Notes: generated by a model not told the origin, from the letters alone. Shown: positions 27,498-37,276, counted from the first letter of the stretch. The stretch is DNA of 64,000 nt from Vreelandella olivaria (GCF_023507745.1 NZ_JALPZO010000034.1:41460-105459); one strand, 5' to 3'. Numbers and translations are program-made.

Positions 27498-28514
27498 ATG
27501 TATCATTTAAAAACCATCACCGCTGCAGGCCTCACATTGGCAGCCACCCTACCTGCCAGCCACACGGCTATGGCTCAGAATGAGCCTATCACGGCCTATG
27601 CTGGCTCAGTGGGAGGTCTATATATGGAAGTAATGTCTGTCTGGATATCACAATGGGAAACAGATATTGAAGGTCTGGATATATCAGCAGTATCGGGCGG
27701 TGGTACGACCAATCCATTTCATATCTCACGCTCACAACCCAATCAGGCAGTGGGTCTGACAGACACCATTACCTCCGCTGATGCGATGGAGGGTACTGGA
27801 GATATCGGAGATCGTGCCCCCGAGGGGTTACGCAACCTCAGGGCTTTAGTACGCCTTAATGCTTTGAGTTACTCATCATTTTTGACACGCAAGAGCCTAT
27901 TGCCAGAAGGTGTGACAACCTTGGGAGAACTACTCGAACAGCAGCCCTCCATGCGGTGGGCATTTCTACAGCGTGGTAATCCGGGCGAATTAACCGGCAG
28001 AAGATTTCTTGAAACCTACGGTTCAAGCTTTGAGGAGCTGGCTGAGTGGGGTGGTAGAACCTCCTTCAACCCACAGGGCGAACACTCCTCTTTGATGATA
28101 GATGGCCATGTCGATGTATCCATGGTCATGACACGGGTTCCTGCAGCCTTCATGCTGGATATTGATGCGTCAATCAGAGATCTGGTATGGCTCGCCATAG
28201 AAGAAGAGATGGTTGATCAACTGGTGGAAAGTTACGGTGGCTACATAAAAACCGAGTATCCAGCCGACTTCTACGACAGCTTAAGCGAGCCTTTTGTGAC
28301 AGCTGCTGTAGATCATGTGCTCTTTGTACATGAAGATATGGATGACGAGTTAGCTTACCAACTCACCCACACCGTTCTGGAAAATGCTGAAGCCATGCGG
28401 AACTCACTACAGTCAATGAGTGAGTTCTATCCGGATGTCATTTGTCACGATACTGGACAATTTGACCTGCACCCCGGTGCAGAAAGGGCATGTATGGAGC
28501 TTGGATATCTTTAA
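27498..28514 (+). CDS. TAXI family TRAP substrate-binding protein
   Basis: 338 residues from the ATG at 27498, preceded by AGGAAGGAG; the longer frame to 27456 lacks a site. A signal peptide ends near AMAQNE. The mature start TAYAGSVGGLYMEV is the TAXI pattern (stretch with G-x-x-G-x-Y), and the protein follows its permease, so the two form one periplasmic uptake system. Ligand unknown, probably a carboxylate. Confidence 0.87.
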   Translation: MYHLKTITAAGLTLAATLPASHTAMAQNEPITAYAGSVGGLYMEVMSVWISQWETDIEGLDISAVSGGGTTNPFHISRSQPNQAVGLTDTITSADAMEGTGDIGDRAPEGLRNLRALVRLNALSYSSFLTRKSLLPEGVTTLGELLEQQPSMRWAFLQRGNPGELTGRRFLETYGSSFEELAEWGGRTSFNPQGEHSSLMIDGHVDVSMVMTRVPAAFMLDIDASIRDLVWLAIEEEMVDQLVESYGGYIKTEYPADFYDSLSEPFVTAAVDHVLFVHEDMDDELAYQLTHTVLENAEAMRNSLQSMSEFYPDVICHDTGQFDLHPGAERACMELGYL

Positions 28515-28541
28515 GTAAGTATCTTAACACCTCGCCTTTCG

Positions 28542-28564
28542 GGAGCAGTGCCAGGCACTGCTCC
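28542..28564 (+). other. Perfect palindromic hairpin between binding-protein and MFS genes
   Basis: GGAGCAGTGCC and GGCACTGCTCC are separated by a single A, giving about nine pairs with a five-base loop. No T run follows. It may reduce read-through into the MFS gene or stabilise the upstream messenger. Confidence 0.5.
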
Positions 28565-28589
28565 ACTCGCTTGAAGGATCACTACTGGA

Positions 28590-29861
28590 ATGCCACCGGT
28601 CAGCACTGTTGCCCCTCACTCGACACGATTGAGTACTGCTCTGAGATTGATGTTGCCCTTTGCACTTGCCTATTTTTTATCGCATATCTATCGCAGTGCA
28701 AACGCCGTCATTGCACCTGACCTGGTTGAGTCCCTAGGACTAAGCGCTGCGGATCTCGGCTTGCTTAGCAGCACCTTCATGCTAGCGTTTGCCATCGCTC
28801 AACTCCCCTTGGGAGTACTGCTTGATCTTTTAGGACCTCGACGTGTCAACGCAGCTTTACTACTTATTGCCGCTTCAGGCGGATTACTCTTCGCCTTGTC
28901 ATCACATGTCACAACCATGGCGATTGCGCGAGCAATGATGGGCATAGGCGTTGCCGCCTCTCTAATGGCTGCCCTTAAAGCCATGGCCAACGAATTCCCG
29001 CCCCACTGGATGATGCCGATGCATTCCATCATGGTCGCCACCGGGGGAGTGGGAGCCATTGTGGCAACAGCCCCACTCGAGACAATCGTAAGGCTCTTCG
29101 GCTGGCAAGCAGTATTCTTACTACTGGCAGTAGCCACTCTTATTGCCTCGATGGTCTTACTTGTATCAGCACCGGAGGTCAAAAATCCACGCCGTAACAC
29201 CAGCTGGTGTCAAGAGTTAGCCGGGCTAAAGAGCGCCTTAAGCCACTGGTTCTTCATCGGAGTAGGCCCAGCCGTCGGTCTACTCCAGGGAGGGTTCATG
29301 GCGATCCAAACACTATGGGCTGGCCCCTGGTTATATATGGTCGTGGGGCTGAATAGAATGCAGGTGGGTTACTCTTTACTATTGATGGCGGCGGGCATGG
29401 TGGCAGGTTATTTAATCAACGGGTTCTTAGGAGCCAAGGCCCCCAAATGGGGCATCAACCCAATAGCCGTTGCTCTTACGGGTGCCGGACTACTACTGGT
29501 TACGTTCGCCACCATTATATTAATGGGCGCACAAGCGCCACTTACGCTTTGGGTTATCTATGGTTTCTTTGGAACCAGTGCGCCCATGAGCTTTGCGTTA
29601 ATTGGTCAGGAAGTTCCTATAAAATACGTGGGAAGAGTCAGTACATCGATGAACTTTTTAGTGTTTTCCATTGGTTTTTTATTCCAATGGGGTATCGGTG
29701 AAATCATTCGATTCTGCACCAAAAGCTCATACAGCTTGTCTACAGAACACGCTTATCAAATGGCTTTTTCAATAACATGGTTCTTACAGCTGGGAGGATG
29801 GGTCTGGCTCGCTCGGACAACTCTACTCATGCGACGTCTAACATTAACTAAAAGCACATGA
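28590..29861 (+). CDS. Major facilitator superfamily transporter
   Basis: 423 residues with about twelve membrane segments; the loop between helices 2 and 3 reads LGVLLDLLGPRRV, the MFS signature G-x-x-x-D-x-x-G-x-R. The ATG is 12 bases after GAAGGA, rather far, so a weak start. Last gene of the IclR-flanked cluster. It could export a product or be a second importer; substrate not predictable. Confidence 0.85.
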   Translation: MPPVSTVAPHSTRLSTALRLMLPFALAYFLSHIYRSANAVIAPDLVESLGLSAADLGLLSSTFMLAFAIAQLPLGVLLDLLGPRRVNAALLLIAASGGLLFALSSHVTTMAIARAMMGIGVAASLMAALKAMANEFPPHWMMPMHSIMVATGGVGAIVATAPLETIVRLFGWQAVFLLLAVATLIASMVLLVSAPEVKNPRRNTSWCQELAGLKSALSHWFFIGVGPAVGLLQGGFMAIQTLWAGPWLYMVVGLNRMQVGYSLLLMAAGMVAGYLINGFLGAKAPKWGINPIAVALTGAGLLLVTFATIILMGAQAPLTLWVIYGFFGTSAPMSFALIGQEVPIKYVGRVSTSMNFLVFSIGFLFQWGIGEIIRFCTKSSYSLSTEHAYQMAFSITWFLQLGGWVWLARTTLLMRRLTLTKST

Positions 29862-29919
29862 GCAGAGTAACCAGCAGATATCCTACAAACCGGTAAGCTA
29901 TACCTTTATCAGAAAGGGA

Positions 29920-30519
29920 TTAGTCAGCCAGCTTCGCCGCAATTTTCGCGACATGCTCACCCTGGAAACGTGCAATTTTCAGCTCACGGTCATCAGGCTG
30001 ACGAGAACCATCGCCCCCTGCAATCGTGGCCGCCCCATAAGGTGTGCCACCGCTTACCTTGGAAATATCGAACTGCTCTTCTATGCCATAACCAATCGGC
30101 ACGATCACCATGCCGTGGTGGGCCAGCGTTGTCCATGTGGAGGTAATGGTCATTTCATCACCACCGCCGGTACCGGTTGAAGTGAACACACTGGCGACTT
30201 TGCCCCGCAAGGCACCTTTTGCCCAAAGGCCGCCGGTTTGATCCAGGAAGGTGCGCATCTGCCCTGCCATATTACCAAAGCGCGTCGGTGTGCCGAAGAT
30301 AATGGCATCGTAATCAGCAAGCTCCTGAGGAGACGCTTCAGGCGTGGTGTAATCCTGCTTGCCACCCGCGTTTTTAAACGCCTCTTCCGGCATGGTTTCA
30401 GGGACACGTTTAACGGAGACTTCAACCCCGTCAACGCTTTTGGCACCTTCGGCCACTGCGGCCGCTAACGTATCAATATGTCCATACATGGAATAATAGA
30501 GAACTAATACCTTCGTCAT
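29920..30519 (-). CDS. wrbA: NAD(P)H:quinone oxidoreductase WrbA
   Basis: 199 residues from the ATG at 30519, which has AGGAG nine bases upstream. Flavodoxin-like: [16 protein letters not shown] binds the FMN phosphate, [24 protein letters not shown] and [10 protein letters not shown] are WrbA hallmarks. It carries out two-electron quinone reduction, protecting against redox cycling. The frame remains open upstream to 30783 (see separate entry). Confidence 0.93.
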   Translation of the reverse strand: MTKVLVLYYSMYGHIDTLAAAVAEGAKSVDGVEVSVKRVPETMPEEAFKNAGGKQDYTTPEASPQELADYDAIIFGTPTRFGNMAGQMRTFLDQTGGLWAKGALRGKVASVFTSTGTGGGDEMTITSTWTTLAHHGMVIVPIGYGIEEQFDISKVSGGTPYGAATIAGGDGSRQPDDRELKIARFQGEHVAKIAAKLAD

Positions 30520-30783
30520 TGCTTGCTCCTTGGCATTGCGATGGGTGGATACCCAGTAAACGATACCTACTAACCATACCCCAGCCGATAGTAGATAAAA
30601 GCGAATGTTTTCGACCGGGATCTTCGATTTCATTAAAGCCAACCCATAAGGATCACGACGTACAACGGGGTTTATCAGGGCGTGCGGTAGCACTCCATTG
30701 GCAACAGTGAAGAGCGCGATACGCCCTATCAGCAGGTTCTCACCAGCTTGATGCGGATGAATGCCAGCCCCAAACGAAAGCTC
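30520..30783 (-). other. Open frame continuous with wrbA, possible membrane leader or gene remnant
   Basis: Eighty-eight sense codons run in frame into wrbA. They encode two hydrophobic stretches ([16 protein letters not shown] and [17 protein letters not shown]) with a charged loop RRDPYG between. Possible starts are a GTG at 30693 and an ATG at 30633, both without a good ribosome site, while wrbA has its own. It may be the 3' part of a small membrane-protein gene that lost its stop, or chance. The rest of the gap, 30784-30937, holds nothing I recognise. Confidence 0.35.
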
Positions 30784-30937
30784 TTATGCAGATTGCGGAA
30801 TAGGCGATTTTATACTGTTGATTTTCATCATCCCACCCACCATTTTCATGCTTACGACTCGCCCCCTTGTGGCTGACGCTCAGCGTGTTAAAGGTACTCA
30901 ACCTAAAAGCTGATGCCCCACGCCCAAGGAACCACGC

Positions 30938-31930
30938 ATGCTAGGCCAATGGCTCGACTGGACACTTGATGATAAAAGCCCTACGCCGCGCACAGGTCGC
31001 TTTACCAGCGGCACGTATCAACTTCATGCCCCCGGTGTATTGGAACTGACACCGGATGTCGAGCGCCCTGATGCCCACGCCTGTGTGTTTTCTGCTGCCA
31101 TCCATGGCAATGAAACCGCACCCGTAGAGCTGCTGGGCGATTGGCTATGCGCCCTTGAGGCTGGCATACGTCAGTTGGGCGCACCGATATTAGTGATTCT
31201 GGGCAATATTCCCGCGCTGCAAGTACAACAGCGCTTTATCTCCACCAATCTCAATCGTCTGTTTAAGCGCGATTTAACCGCCACAGGGCCAGAGCCAGAC
31301 CGCGCGCGTGAGCTAATGGCAGCAGTGGATGCCTTCTATACCCGACATACCCGGTTACCGAAACTGCACTATGACCTGCACACCGCCATCAGGGGCAGCC
31401 TATACCCCCGCTTTGTTGTCGAACCCTACGCCGAAAGCGTTACACACCTGGCACAATGGAAGTGGCTTGCCGCAGCAGATATACAAGCCGTGCTGCATCA
31501 ACACCAACACAGCTGGACCTTCTCCCATTACAGCAAGCACTATCACCAAGCCCAGGCGTTCACATTTGAACTGGGACGCGTCGCCCCTTTTGGACAAAAT
31601 GATATGACATCGCTAGCGCCCATGTTGGTGCTAATCAACGCCCTGAGTTCAGGGCACCAGCCACCCGTTAAGCCTGCTAACACCATGGTATTTTTCCAGG
31701 TAAAGCATGAACTGATGCGGCACGCTAAGGACTTCACCCTCTGTTTTGATGATAATGTGCCTAACTTTAGCCGGTTTGAACCCGGTACATGCCTGGCAAA
31801 AGATAGCGTGTCCGGTAACTTCATCGTTGAAGGGTCACCTCTGCATGTGGTGTTTCCCAACGCCCAGGTAGAGATTGGCGCACGGGCGGCGCTGTTGGTG
31901 GCAGTCAGCCCCTCGGCCCCAGAGCTGTAA
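30938..31930 (+). CDS. astE: Succinylglutamate desuccinylase
   Basis: 330 residues, zinc carboxypeptidase-like. Zinc ligands and catalytic region are visible in AAIHGNETAPVELL (H and E) and LHYDLHTAIRGS (His). It splits N-succinylglutamate to succinate and glutamate, the last step of the arginine succinyltransferase pathway. The other ast genes are not in the window. It stands just ahead of a basic amino acid ABC transporter, which fits arginine use. Confidence 0.9.
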   Translation: MLGQWLDWTLDDKSPTPRTGRFTSGTYQLHAPGVLELTPDVERPDAHACVFSAAIHGNETAPVELLGDWLCALEAGIRQLGAPILVILGNIPALQVQQRFISTNLNRLFKRDLTATGPEPDRARELMAAVDAFYTRHTRLPKLHYDLHTAIRGSLYPRFVVEPYAESVTHLAQWKWLAAADIQAVLHQHQHSWTFSHYSKHYHQAQAFTFELGRVAPFGQNDMTSLAPMLVLINALSSGHQPPVKPANTMVFFQVKHELMRHAKDFTLCFDDNVPNFSRFEPGTCLAKDSVSGNFIVEGSPLHVVFPNAQVEIGARAALLVAVSPSAPEL

Positions 31931-32126
31931 AAATAGCACTTTGATAACAATAATGTAGAGGCGGCCCCAGGCCATGTAATGTGCACCAAGACGAATGTCG
32001 CCCTTTTAAAACAAGCGCGCCATGCACAAGGCCTGATAGAATCGCCCCTTTTTTCGCGCCAGCCGCAATTCAAGCACTCGTTTAAACCTGTTGCTGCTGC
32101 GGCAACCCTGTACTGGAGCCTAAGTT

Positions 32127-32897
32127 ATGGCCACTACGCCTACGCCCCTTGAAGTACGCAATATTAAAAAGCGCTTTGGCGATACGGAAGTCCTCAAAGG
32201 CCTCTCTCTTGAAGCCCAAAAAGGTGATGTCATCACCCTCATTGGAGCATCAGGGTCAGGCAAAAGTACTTTTTTACGCTGCATGAACCTGCTGGAACAG
32301 CCGGACGATGGGGAGCTCATTGTCCACGGCGAACACATTCGCTTTAAAACCACCAAGCATGGCCGCGAGCCCGCCGACTGGAAACAGGTGGTGCGTATGC
32401 GCGCCAAGCTGTCGATGGTGTTTCAGAGCTTTAACCTCTGGGCACATATGACGCTGCTCGAAAATATTATTGAAGCCCCTATCCATGTACTGGGAAAACC
32501 CAAAAAAGAGGCGACAGAGCAAGCCCATGCTCTTCTGGAGCGTGTTGGGTTGAGTGCACGAGCCAATGCCTACCCGGCGCAAATGTCCGGTGGTCAGCAA
32601 CAGCGTGGCGCTATCGCCCGTGCGCTCGCCATGGACCCGGAAGTTATGCTGTTTGACGAACCCACCTCCGCCCTCGACCCGGAGCTGGTGGGTGATGTCC
32701 TCAAAGTAATGCGGGATCTGGCCGATGAAGGGCGGACAATGGTGGTCGTCACCCATGAAATGAGCTTCGCCAGAGACGTTTCCAGCCAGGTTATCTATCT
32801 GCACCAGGGGCTGGTGGAAGAAGCCGGCACTCCCCAGGAAGTGCTGGGTAATCCTCAATCGCCGCGACTAAAACAATTCCTGGCCCCAAAATACTGA
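32127..32897 (+). CDS. ABC transporter ATPase for basic amino acids (HisP/AotP type)
   Basis: 256 residues with Walker A GASGSGKST, signature MSGGQQQRG, Walker B VMLFDEPTSALD and the His switch in VVVTHEMSFAR, plus the family insert HIRFKTTKHGREP. First gene of a five-gene set: ATPase, two permeases and two binding proteins. By similarity and the astE neighbour it serves arginine/ornithine/lysine or histidine uptake. Confidence 0.92.
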   Translation: MATTPTPLEVRNIKKRFGDTEVLKGLSLEAQKGDVITLIGASGSGKSTFLRCMNLLEQPDDGELIVHGEHIRFKTTKHGREPADWKQVVRMRAKLSMVFQSFNLWAHMTLLENIIEAPIHVLGKPKKEATEQAHALLERVGLSARANAYPAQMSGGQQQRGAIARALAMDPEVMLFDEPTSALDPELVGDVLKVMRDLADEGRTMVVVTHEMSFARDVSSQVIYLHQGLVEEAGTPQEVLGNPQSPRLKQFLAPKY

Positions 32898-32912
32898 TCT
32901 GCGAGGCACACC

Positions 32913-33614
32913 ATGCTTGATCTGCAAGGTTACGGCCCCCGCCTGATCGAGGGGGCAGGCGTCACACTCCAACTAGCGGTCCTGTCGCTGATACTGGCCA
33001 TTGTGCTTGGCCTGCTGACCGCGACTGCCAAAATGTCGCGTAGCTGGTTACTGCACCGCACCGCAACGGTCTATACCACAGTTATCCGGAGTGTACCGGA
33101 TCTGGTTCTGATGATGTTGCTGTTCTTTGGCGGACAAATCGGGGTTAACGCCATCAGCGATATGCTGTATGACCATTACGGCATCGACATCTATTTCAAC
33201 TTCAACGCCTTCGCGGCAGGCGTACTGACCATCGGCTTTATCTTTGGTGCTTATATGGGCGAAACCTTTAGGGGCGCCTTTATGGCTGTGGACTACGGTC
33301 AAATCGAGGCGGGCAAGGCGTACGGCATGAGCAACGCCCTCGTCTTCCGGCGTATTCGCTTTCCTCAAATGATGCGCCACGCACTACCAGGCCTCTCCAA
33401 CAACTGGATGGTACTGCTGAAAACCACTGCGCTGGTATCCGTTATCGGTTTAACCGACATGGTACGTGTAGCCGCAGAAGCGTCACGGGCCACTCACGAA
33501 CCCTTTGTCTTCCTGATCCCAGTGGCATTGGTTTACCTGTTAATCGCAAGCGTATCCGAGTGGATGTTTGCACGATTACAAAAACGCTATGACATTGGCT
33601 TCGGGGGGCAGTGA
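32913..33614 (+). CDS. ABC transporter permease, basic amino acids (HisQ/AotQ type)
   Basis: 233 residues with about five membrane helices and the EAA loop EAGKAYGMSNALVFRRIRFPQM, which contacts the ATPase. It starts 15 bases after the ATPase gene with GAGG upstream and ends one base before the second permease starts. Confidence 0.92.
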   Translation: MLDLQGYGPRLIEGAGVTLQLAVLSLILAIVLGLLTATAKMSRSWLLHRTATVYTTVIRSVPDLVLMMLLFFGGQIGVNAISDMLYDHYGIDIYFNFNAFAAGVLTIGFIFGAYMGETFRGAFMAVDYGQIEAGKAYGMSNALVFRRIRFPQMMRHALPGLSNNWMVLLKTTALVSVIGLTDMVRVAAEASRATHEPFVFLIPVALVYLLIASVSEWMFARLQKRYDIGFGGQ

Positions 33615-33615
33615 G

Positions 33616-34347
33616 ATGCTGGATATTTCTGCATGGTTCAACGATCTACTCGCTGGCAACCTGATTTTTACTCCAACCACGCTCGGCTACTACTGGCAAG
33701 GATTGGTCACCACCACTCAACTGGTGTTCCTATCGCTGGTAGCGGGTCTGGTGCTGGCTATTCCATTAGCGATTATGCGCAGTTCCAAGCATAAATGGAT
33801 TAGCCTGCCGATTTACTTTTACACCTATGTGTTTCGCGGCACACCGCTGCTGATCCAACTCTATATCATCTACTATGGCGTAGTGTTTATTGACGGGATA
33901 CAGCAGAGCTTTCTATGGCCTATCCTGCGCGAAGCGTTCTATCCGGCCCTGATTGCCTTCACCCTGAACACGGCAGCCTATACCACGGAAATTTTTCGCG
34001 GCGCCATCAAAGCCACCTCCAAGGGTGAAATTGAGGCAGCCCGGGCTTACGGCATGTCGGACAGCCTGATGATGCGGCGCATTATTTTACCCAGCGCATT
34101 CCGTCGCGCCCTGCCTGCCTACGGCAACGAGGTGATCTTTATGCTGCACGCCAGCGCTATTGCCAGCGTTGTTACATTGATGGATTTAACCGGCGCAGCC
34201 CGCTTCGTATATGCACGCTTTTATGCACCATTTGAAGCCTTCTTGTTTGTGGCTGCTATTTATCTATGCTTAACGTTTGCCATTTTATACTTCTTCCGCT
34301 TTCTGGAGAAAAAACTACTGGCTCACTTGCGGCCCCAGACAAATTAG
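33616..34347 (+). CDS. ABC transporter permease, basic amino acids (HisM/AotM type)
   Basis: 243 residues; start at 33616 (MLDISAWFNDLL) one base after the preceding stop, consistent with translational coupling; the longer frame from 33568 lies inside the previous gene. The EAA loop reads EAARAYGMSDSLMMRRIILPSAF. It pairs with the preceding permease as a heterodimer. Confidence 0.92.
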   Translation: MLDISAWFNDLLAGNLIFTPTTLGYYWQGLVTTTQLVFLSLVAGLVLAIPLAIMRSSKHKWISLPIYFYTYVFRGTPLLIQLYIIYYGVVFIDGIQQSFLWPILREAFYPALIAFTLNTAAYTTEIFRGAIKATSKGEIEAARAYGMSDSLMMRRIILPSAFRRALPAYGNEVIFMLHASAIASVVTLMDLTGAARFVYARFYAPFEAFLFVAAIYLCLTFAILYFFRFLEKKLLAHLRPQTN

Positions 34348-34492
34348 GTGAATAAACGACTTGCCGCTCAAAGCGGCAACCGTCAAACAAACGTTGGTTT
34401 GTAACGCGTTCATTCCCCTTTTCGTCAACCCCAAGCTGGGGTACGTTAAGGAGGATCATTGTTGGTGAACCTGTTTTCTACGGAGTAAAAAA

Positions 34493-35269
34493 ATGAAAAA
34501 ACTAGTCACTATATCCGTACTTGGCCTGGCCATGGCCGCAGCTTCCTCTGCTCAGGCACGGGATTATGACCACGTACGTATCGGCGTCGACATTCCCTAC
34601 GAACCAATGGAATACCGCACAGCGGATGGCGAGCTTACCGGCTTCGATATCGACCTGGGCAATGCGCTATGCGAGCGTATCGGTGTTACCTGTGAGTGGG
34701 TCGAACAAGAGTGGGACGGCATTATCCCTGGCCTGATGTCACGTAACTACGATGCCATCATGTCATCCATGACCATTAATGATGAGCGTCGTCAGCAGGT
34801 ACTGTTCTCCGATCCCTACATCACCATGCCCTCAGCCTGGTTTGCAGGCAGCGACCTGGGCATCGAAGAAGCCAATGAGGAAACGCTCAGCGGCCTGACA
34901 ATTGGCGTTCAACGCGGCACTCTGCAGGATAACTACGTTACCGACCTGTTTAGCAGTGTAGCCAGTGTCAGCCGCTACTCCACCGCAGATGACATGGTGC
35001 TTGATCTGGAAGCTGAGCGTCTGGATATCGTGTTCCTCGACTTCCCCATCGGCCAAACCACACTGCTCGACAGTGAGCGTGGTGACTACGTTGTGGTTGG
35101 CGAGCAGATCACCGAGCCTGCTGAATACTTTGGTGATGGCTTCGGTATTGCCTTCCGCCAGCGTGACGAGGCACTAGCCGAGAGATTCAACAATGCCTTG
35201 GCAGAACTGCAGGACGACGGCACCTACGATGAAATCTACGAGCGTTACTTTGGTGAAGACCAGGAGTAA
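34493..35269 (+). CDS. Lysine/arginine/ornithine-type periplasmic binding protein, copy 1
   Basis: 258 residues. Signal peptide with cleavage near AQARDY; mature motifs YEPMEYRTADGELTGFDIDL and SSMTINDERRQQVLFSDPY are those of ArgT/HisJ-type proteins. GGAG precedes the ATG and a terminator follows, so this copy likely ends the main transporter transcript. Closely similar over its whole length to the next gene. Confidence 0.92.
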   Translation: MKKLVTISVLGLAMAAASSAQARDYDHVRIGVDIPYEPMEYRTADGELTGFDIDLGNALCERIGVTCEWVEQEWDGIIPGLMSRNYDAIMSSMTINDERRQQVLFSDPYITMPSAWFAGSDLGIEEANEETLSGLTIGVQRGTLQDNYVTDLFSSVASVSRYSTADDMVLDLEAERLDIVFLDFPIGQTTLLDSERGDYVVVGEQITEPAEYFGDGFGIAFRQRDEALAERFNNALAELQDDGTYDEIYERYFGEDQE

Positions 35270-35278
35270 GCCCTTTAC

Positions 35279-35305
35279 TAACCCCCCGGTTCTCCAGGGG
35301 GTTTT
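35279..35305 (+). terminator. Terminator after binding protein copy 1
   Basis: AACCCCC and GGGGGTT pair around GGTTCTCCA-type loop sequence, followed by TTCGTTTT, about ten bases after the stop. Confidence 0.8.
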
Positions 35306-35464
35306 CGTTTTCAGCGTCTAAAAAATTATCTTGAACCAACCCTGCAAAGAGCACCAGAAGCTCACTCAAAGCTAACAGAATTAGCCAATTACAACCCATC
35401 TAGCAATGCCATATAACGGGAATGGGCAACGCTGTTTGCCCTCCCCGTTCTGACAGGGAGCATT

Positions 35465-36235
35465 ATGAAACATATTATTCTCACCACGATTACTGCCGCC
35501 ACCCTCGTTATTGGTCACGCTCAGGCCCGCGATAGTTACGACCATATACGCTTCGGGGTTGATGTCCCTTACGAACCGATGGAATACCGAACGCCTGATG
35601 GGGAATTAACGGGCTTTGACATCGACCTGGGTAACGCTTTATGCGAGCAAATGGAGGTTACCTGCGAGTGGGTCGAGCAGCAGTGGGATGGCATTATTCC
35701 AGGCCTGCTTGCCCGCAACTACGATGCCATTATGTCATCCATGACGATTAACGACGAACGCCGTGCCCAGGTTCTGTTCACGGATTCTTATTTAACGGTT
35801 CCATCTGCCTGGTTTGGGCCAGTGGACGTTGAGTTTGAAGAAGTTAATGAAGCCAATCTGGAGGGGCTGACACTGGGTGTTCAGCGTGGCACCCTGCAAG
35901 ATAATTACGCTACCGATTTTTACGGAGATATCGCGACCGTTCGCCGTTACGCCAGTGTCGATGACATGCTGCTGGATATGGAAGCAGAGCGTGTAGACAT
36001 TGTGTTTGTTAATTATCCAGTGGGTAAAACGACGCTGCTTGACAGTGAACGCAGCGAGTACCGAGTGATTGGCGACATGATCAACGAGCCTTATGAGTAT
36101 TTTGGTGACGGACTTGCCATCGCCCTTCGTCCCCGCGATGAAGGTCTGGCTGAGCGTTTTAACGCGGCCCTCGCCGCCGTGAAAGAGGATGGTACCTACG
36201 ACCTTATTCATGAACGCTACTTTGGCGACGAATAA
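35465..36235 (+). CDS. Lysine/arginine/ornithine-type periplasmic binding protein, copy 2
   Basis: 256 residues; same layout as copy 1, with the signal peptide ending near AQARDS and mature motifs YEPMEYRTPDGELTGFDIDL and SSMTINDERRAQVLF. Differences are scattered, including VDVEFEEVNEAN in place of SDLGIEEANEET. It lies beyond the terminator of copy 1 and has AGGGAG before the ATG, so it may be expressed separately. Probably an old tandem duplication with altered ligand preference. Confidence 0.92.
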   Translation: MKHIILTTITAATLVIGHAQARDSYDHIRFGVDVPYEPMEYRTPDGELTGFDIDLGNALCEQMEVTCEWVEQQWDGIIPGLLARNYDAIMSSMTINDERRAQVLFTDSYLTVPSAWFGPVDVEFEEVNEANLEGLTLGVQRGTLQDNYATDFYGDIATVRRYASVDDMLLDMEAERVDIVFVNYPVGKTTLLDSERSEYRVIGDMINEPYEYFGDGLAIALRPRDEGLAERFNAALAAVKEDGTYDLIHERYFGDE

Positions 36236-36278
36236 GCGGCCAGCCCCCCCTCTAGGTTGATCTGGTCAACAACCATCC

Positions 36279-36311
36279 CATCACCCCGGCAATAACCGGG
36301 GTGATGCGTTT
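36279..36311 (+). terminator. Terminator after binding protein copy 2
   Basis: CATCACCCCGG and CCGGGGTGATG form a perfect 11-base stem with a six-base loop, followed by CGTTT. Confidence 0.85.
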
Positions 36312-36431
36312 CAACATGAATCACAGGTGCCCAACACTCACTTGCCAAACCCAACAGCGGCGCCAGCTTAGTGAACTATGTGAATCAGCCTTAGTCTGTG
36401 TATCATCGGTCATAATCAACACGGAGGTTTT

Positions 36432-37238
36432 ATGGCTTACCCCGCTGGTCCATATGAAAATACACTGGCCCGCCCCTCTTCCAACTGGACAGCATGGGGT
36501 CAATGGCTTGCGCTATTCACGATGACCGTGGACCACCTGACGCGCTATGTATTGCCCGGCGACTGGGATCTCGGATGGGCAGGCTCCTCGATTGGCCGTA
36601 TTGCATTTCCACTATTCGCTGCCATGGTGGCCTGGCACGGGCTGTTTAATACCCGCAACCCCCTGCGCTACTCCCGCCGTATTCTGGTTATCGGGCTCGC
36701 CGCACAAGTGCCCTATATGATGATGCCACGCGCATCAGATGCGTTTATTCTGAATGTCTGCTTTACACTCGCCAGCGGTTTGGCGTTGGGGGCGTTAGCG
36801 CGTCAGGGCTGGCAGCATTATCAGCAGCAAACCCTGGGCTTTGGCTGGCTACTACTGGGAACAGCCGTGGGTGTCACCGTTTGGTATCTACTCGGCTTTT
36901 GGGTGGAGTACAGCCATAACGGCCTGCTACTGATTCCACTGTTCATGTTTGCCATGCACGCCTTGAGTGAAACCCGCACCGCGCTGAAATCGCGCCTATG
37001 GGCCGGTTTGGCGGCATTTCCAGTATTATGGATTGCAGGCCAGATGAATGCCTCGGATATGGCGAAGTCCTTTACGGTAGGTACCTGTATTCTTGTGCTT
37101 ATACTGGCGGCAGGGGCTGCTCAGCGTGTGCCCCAGGTCGCCTTTGCGATGCCACGACGTCTTTGGCTTACCTGGTATCCTGGCCATTTCGCGCTGATTG
37201 CGCTTTGGCTGCTTATCAGTGGGCAACTGACCAGCTAA
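36432..37238 (+). CDS. TraX family membrane protein
   Basis: 268 residues with about eight hydrophobic segments. The TraX pattern is visible in LFTMTVDHLTRYV and SSIGRIAFPLFAAMVAWHGL. TraX acetylates F-pilin, but chromosomal members like this one have no nearby conjugation genes and their substrate is unknown; an acyltransferase role at the inner membrane is inferred. GGAGG precedes the ATG. Confidence 0.82.
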   Translation: MAYPAGPYENTLARPSSNWTAWGQWLALFTMTVDHLTRYVLPGDWDLGWAGSSIGRIAFPLFAAMVAWHGLFNTRNPLRYSRRILVIGLAAQVPYMMMPRASDAFILNVCFTLASGLALGALARQGWQHYQQQTLGFGWLLLGTAVGVTVWYLLGFWVEYSHNGLLLIPLFMFAMHALSETRTALKSRLWAGLAAFPVLWIAGQMNASDMAKSFTVGTCILVLILAAGAAQRVPQVAFAMPRRLWLTWYPGHFALIALWLLISGQLTS

Positions 37239-37276
37239 GCGATAGTCTTCCTGATAGTTGCAAGCGCCGTAAACGC

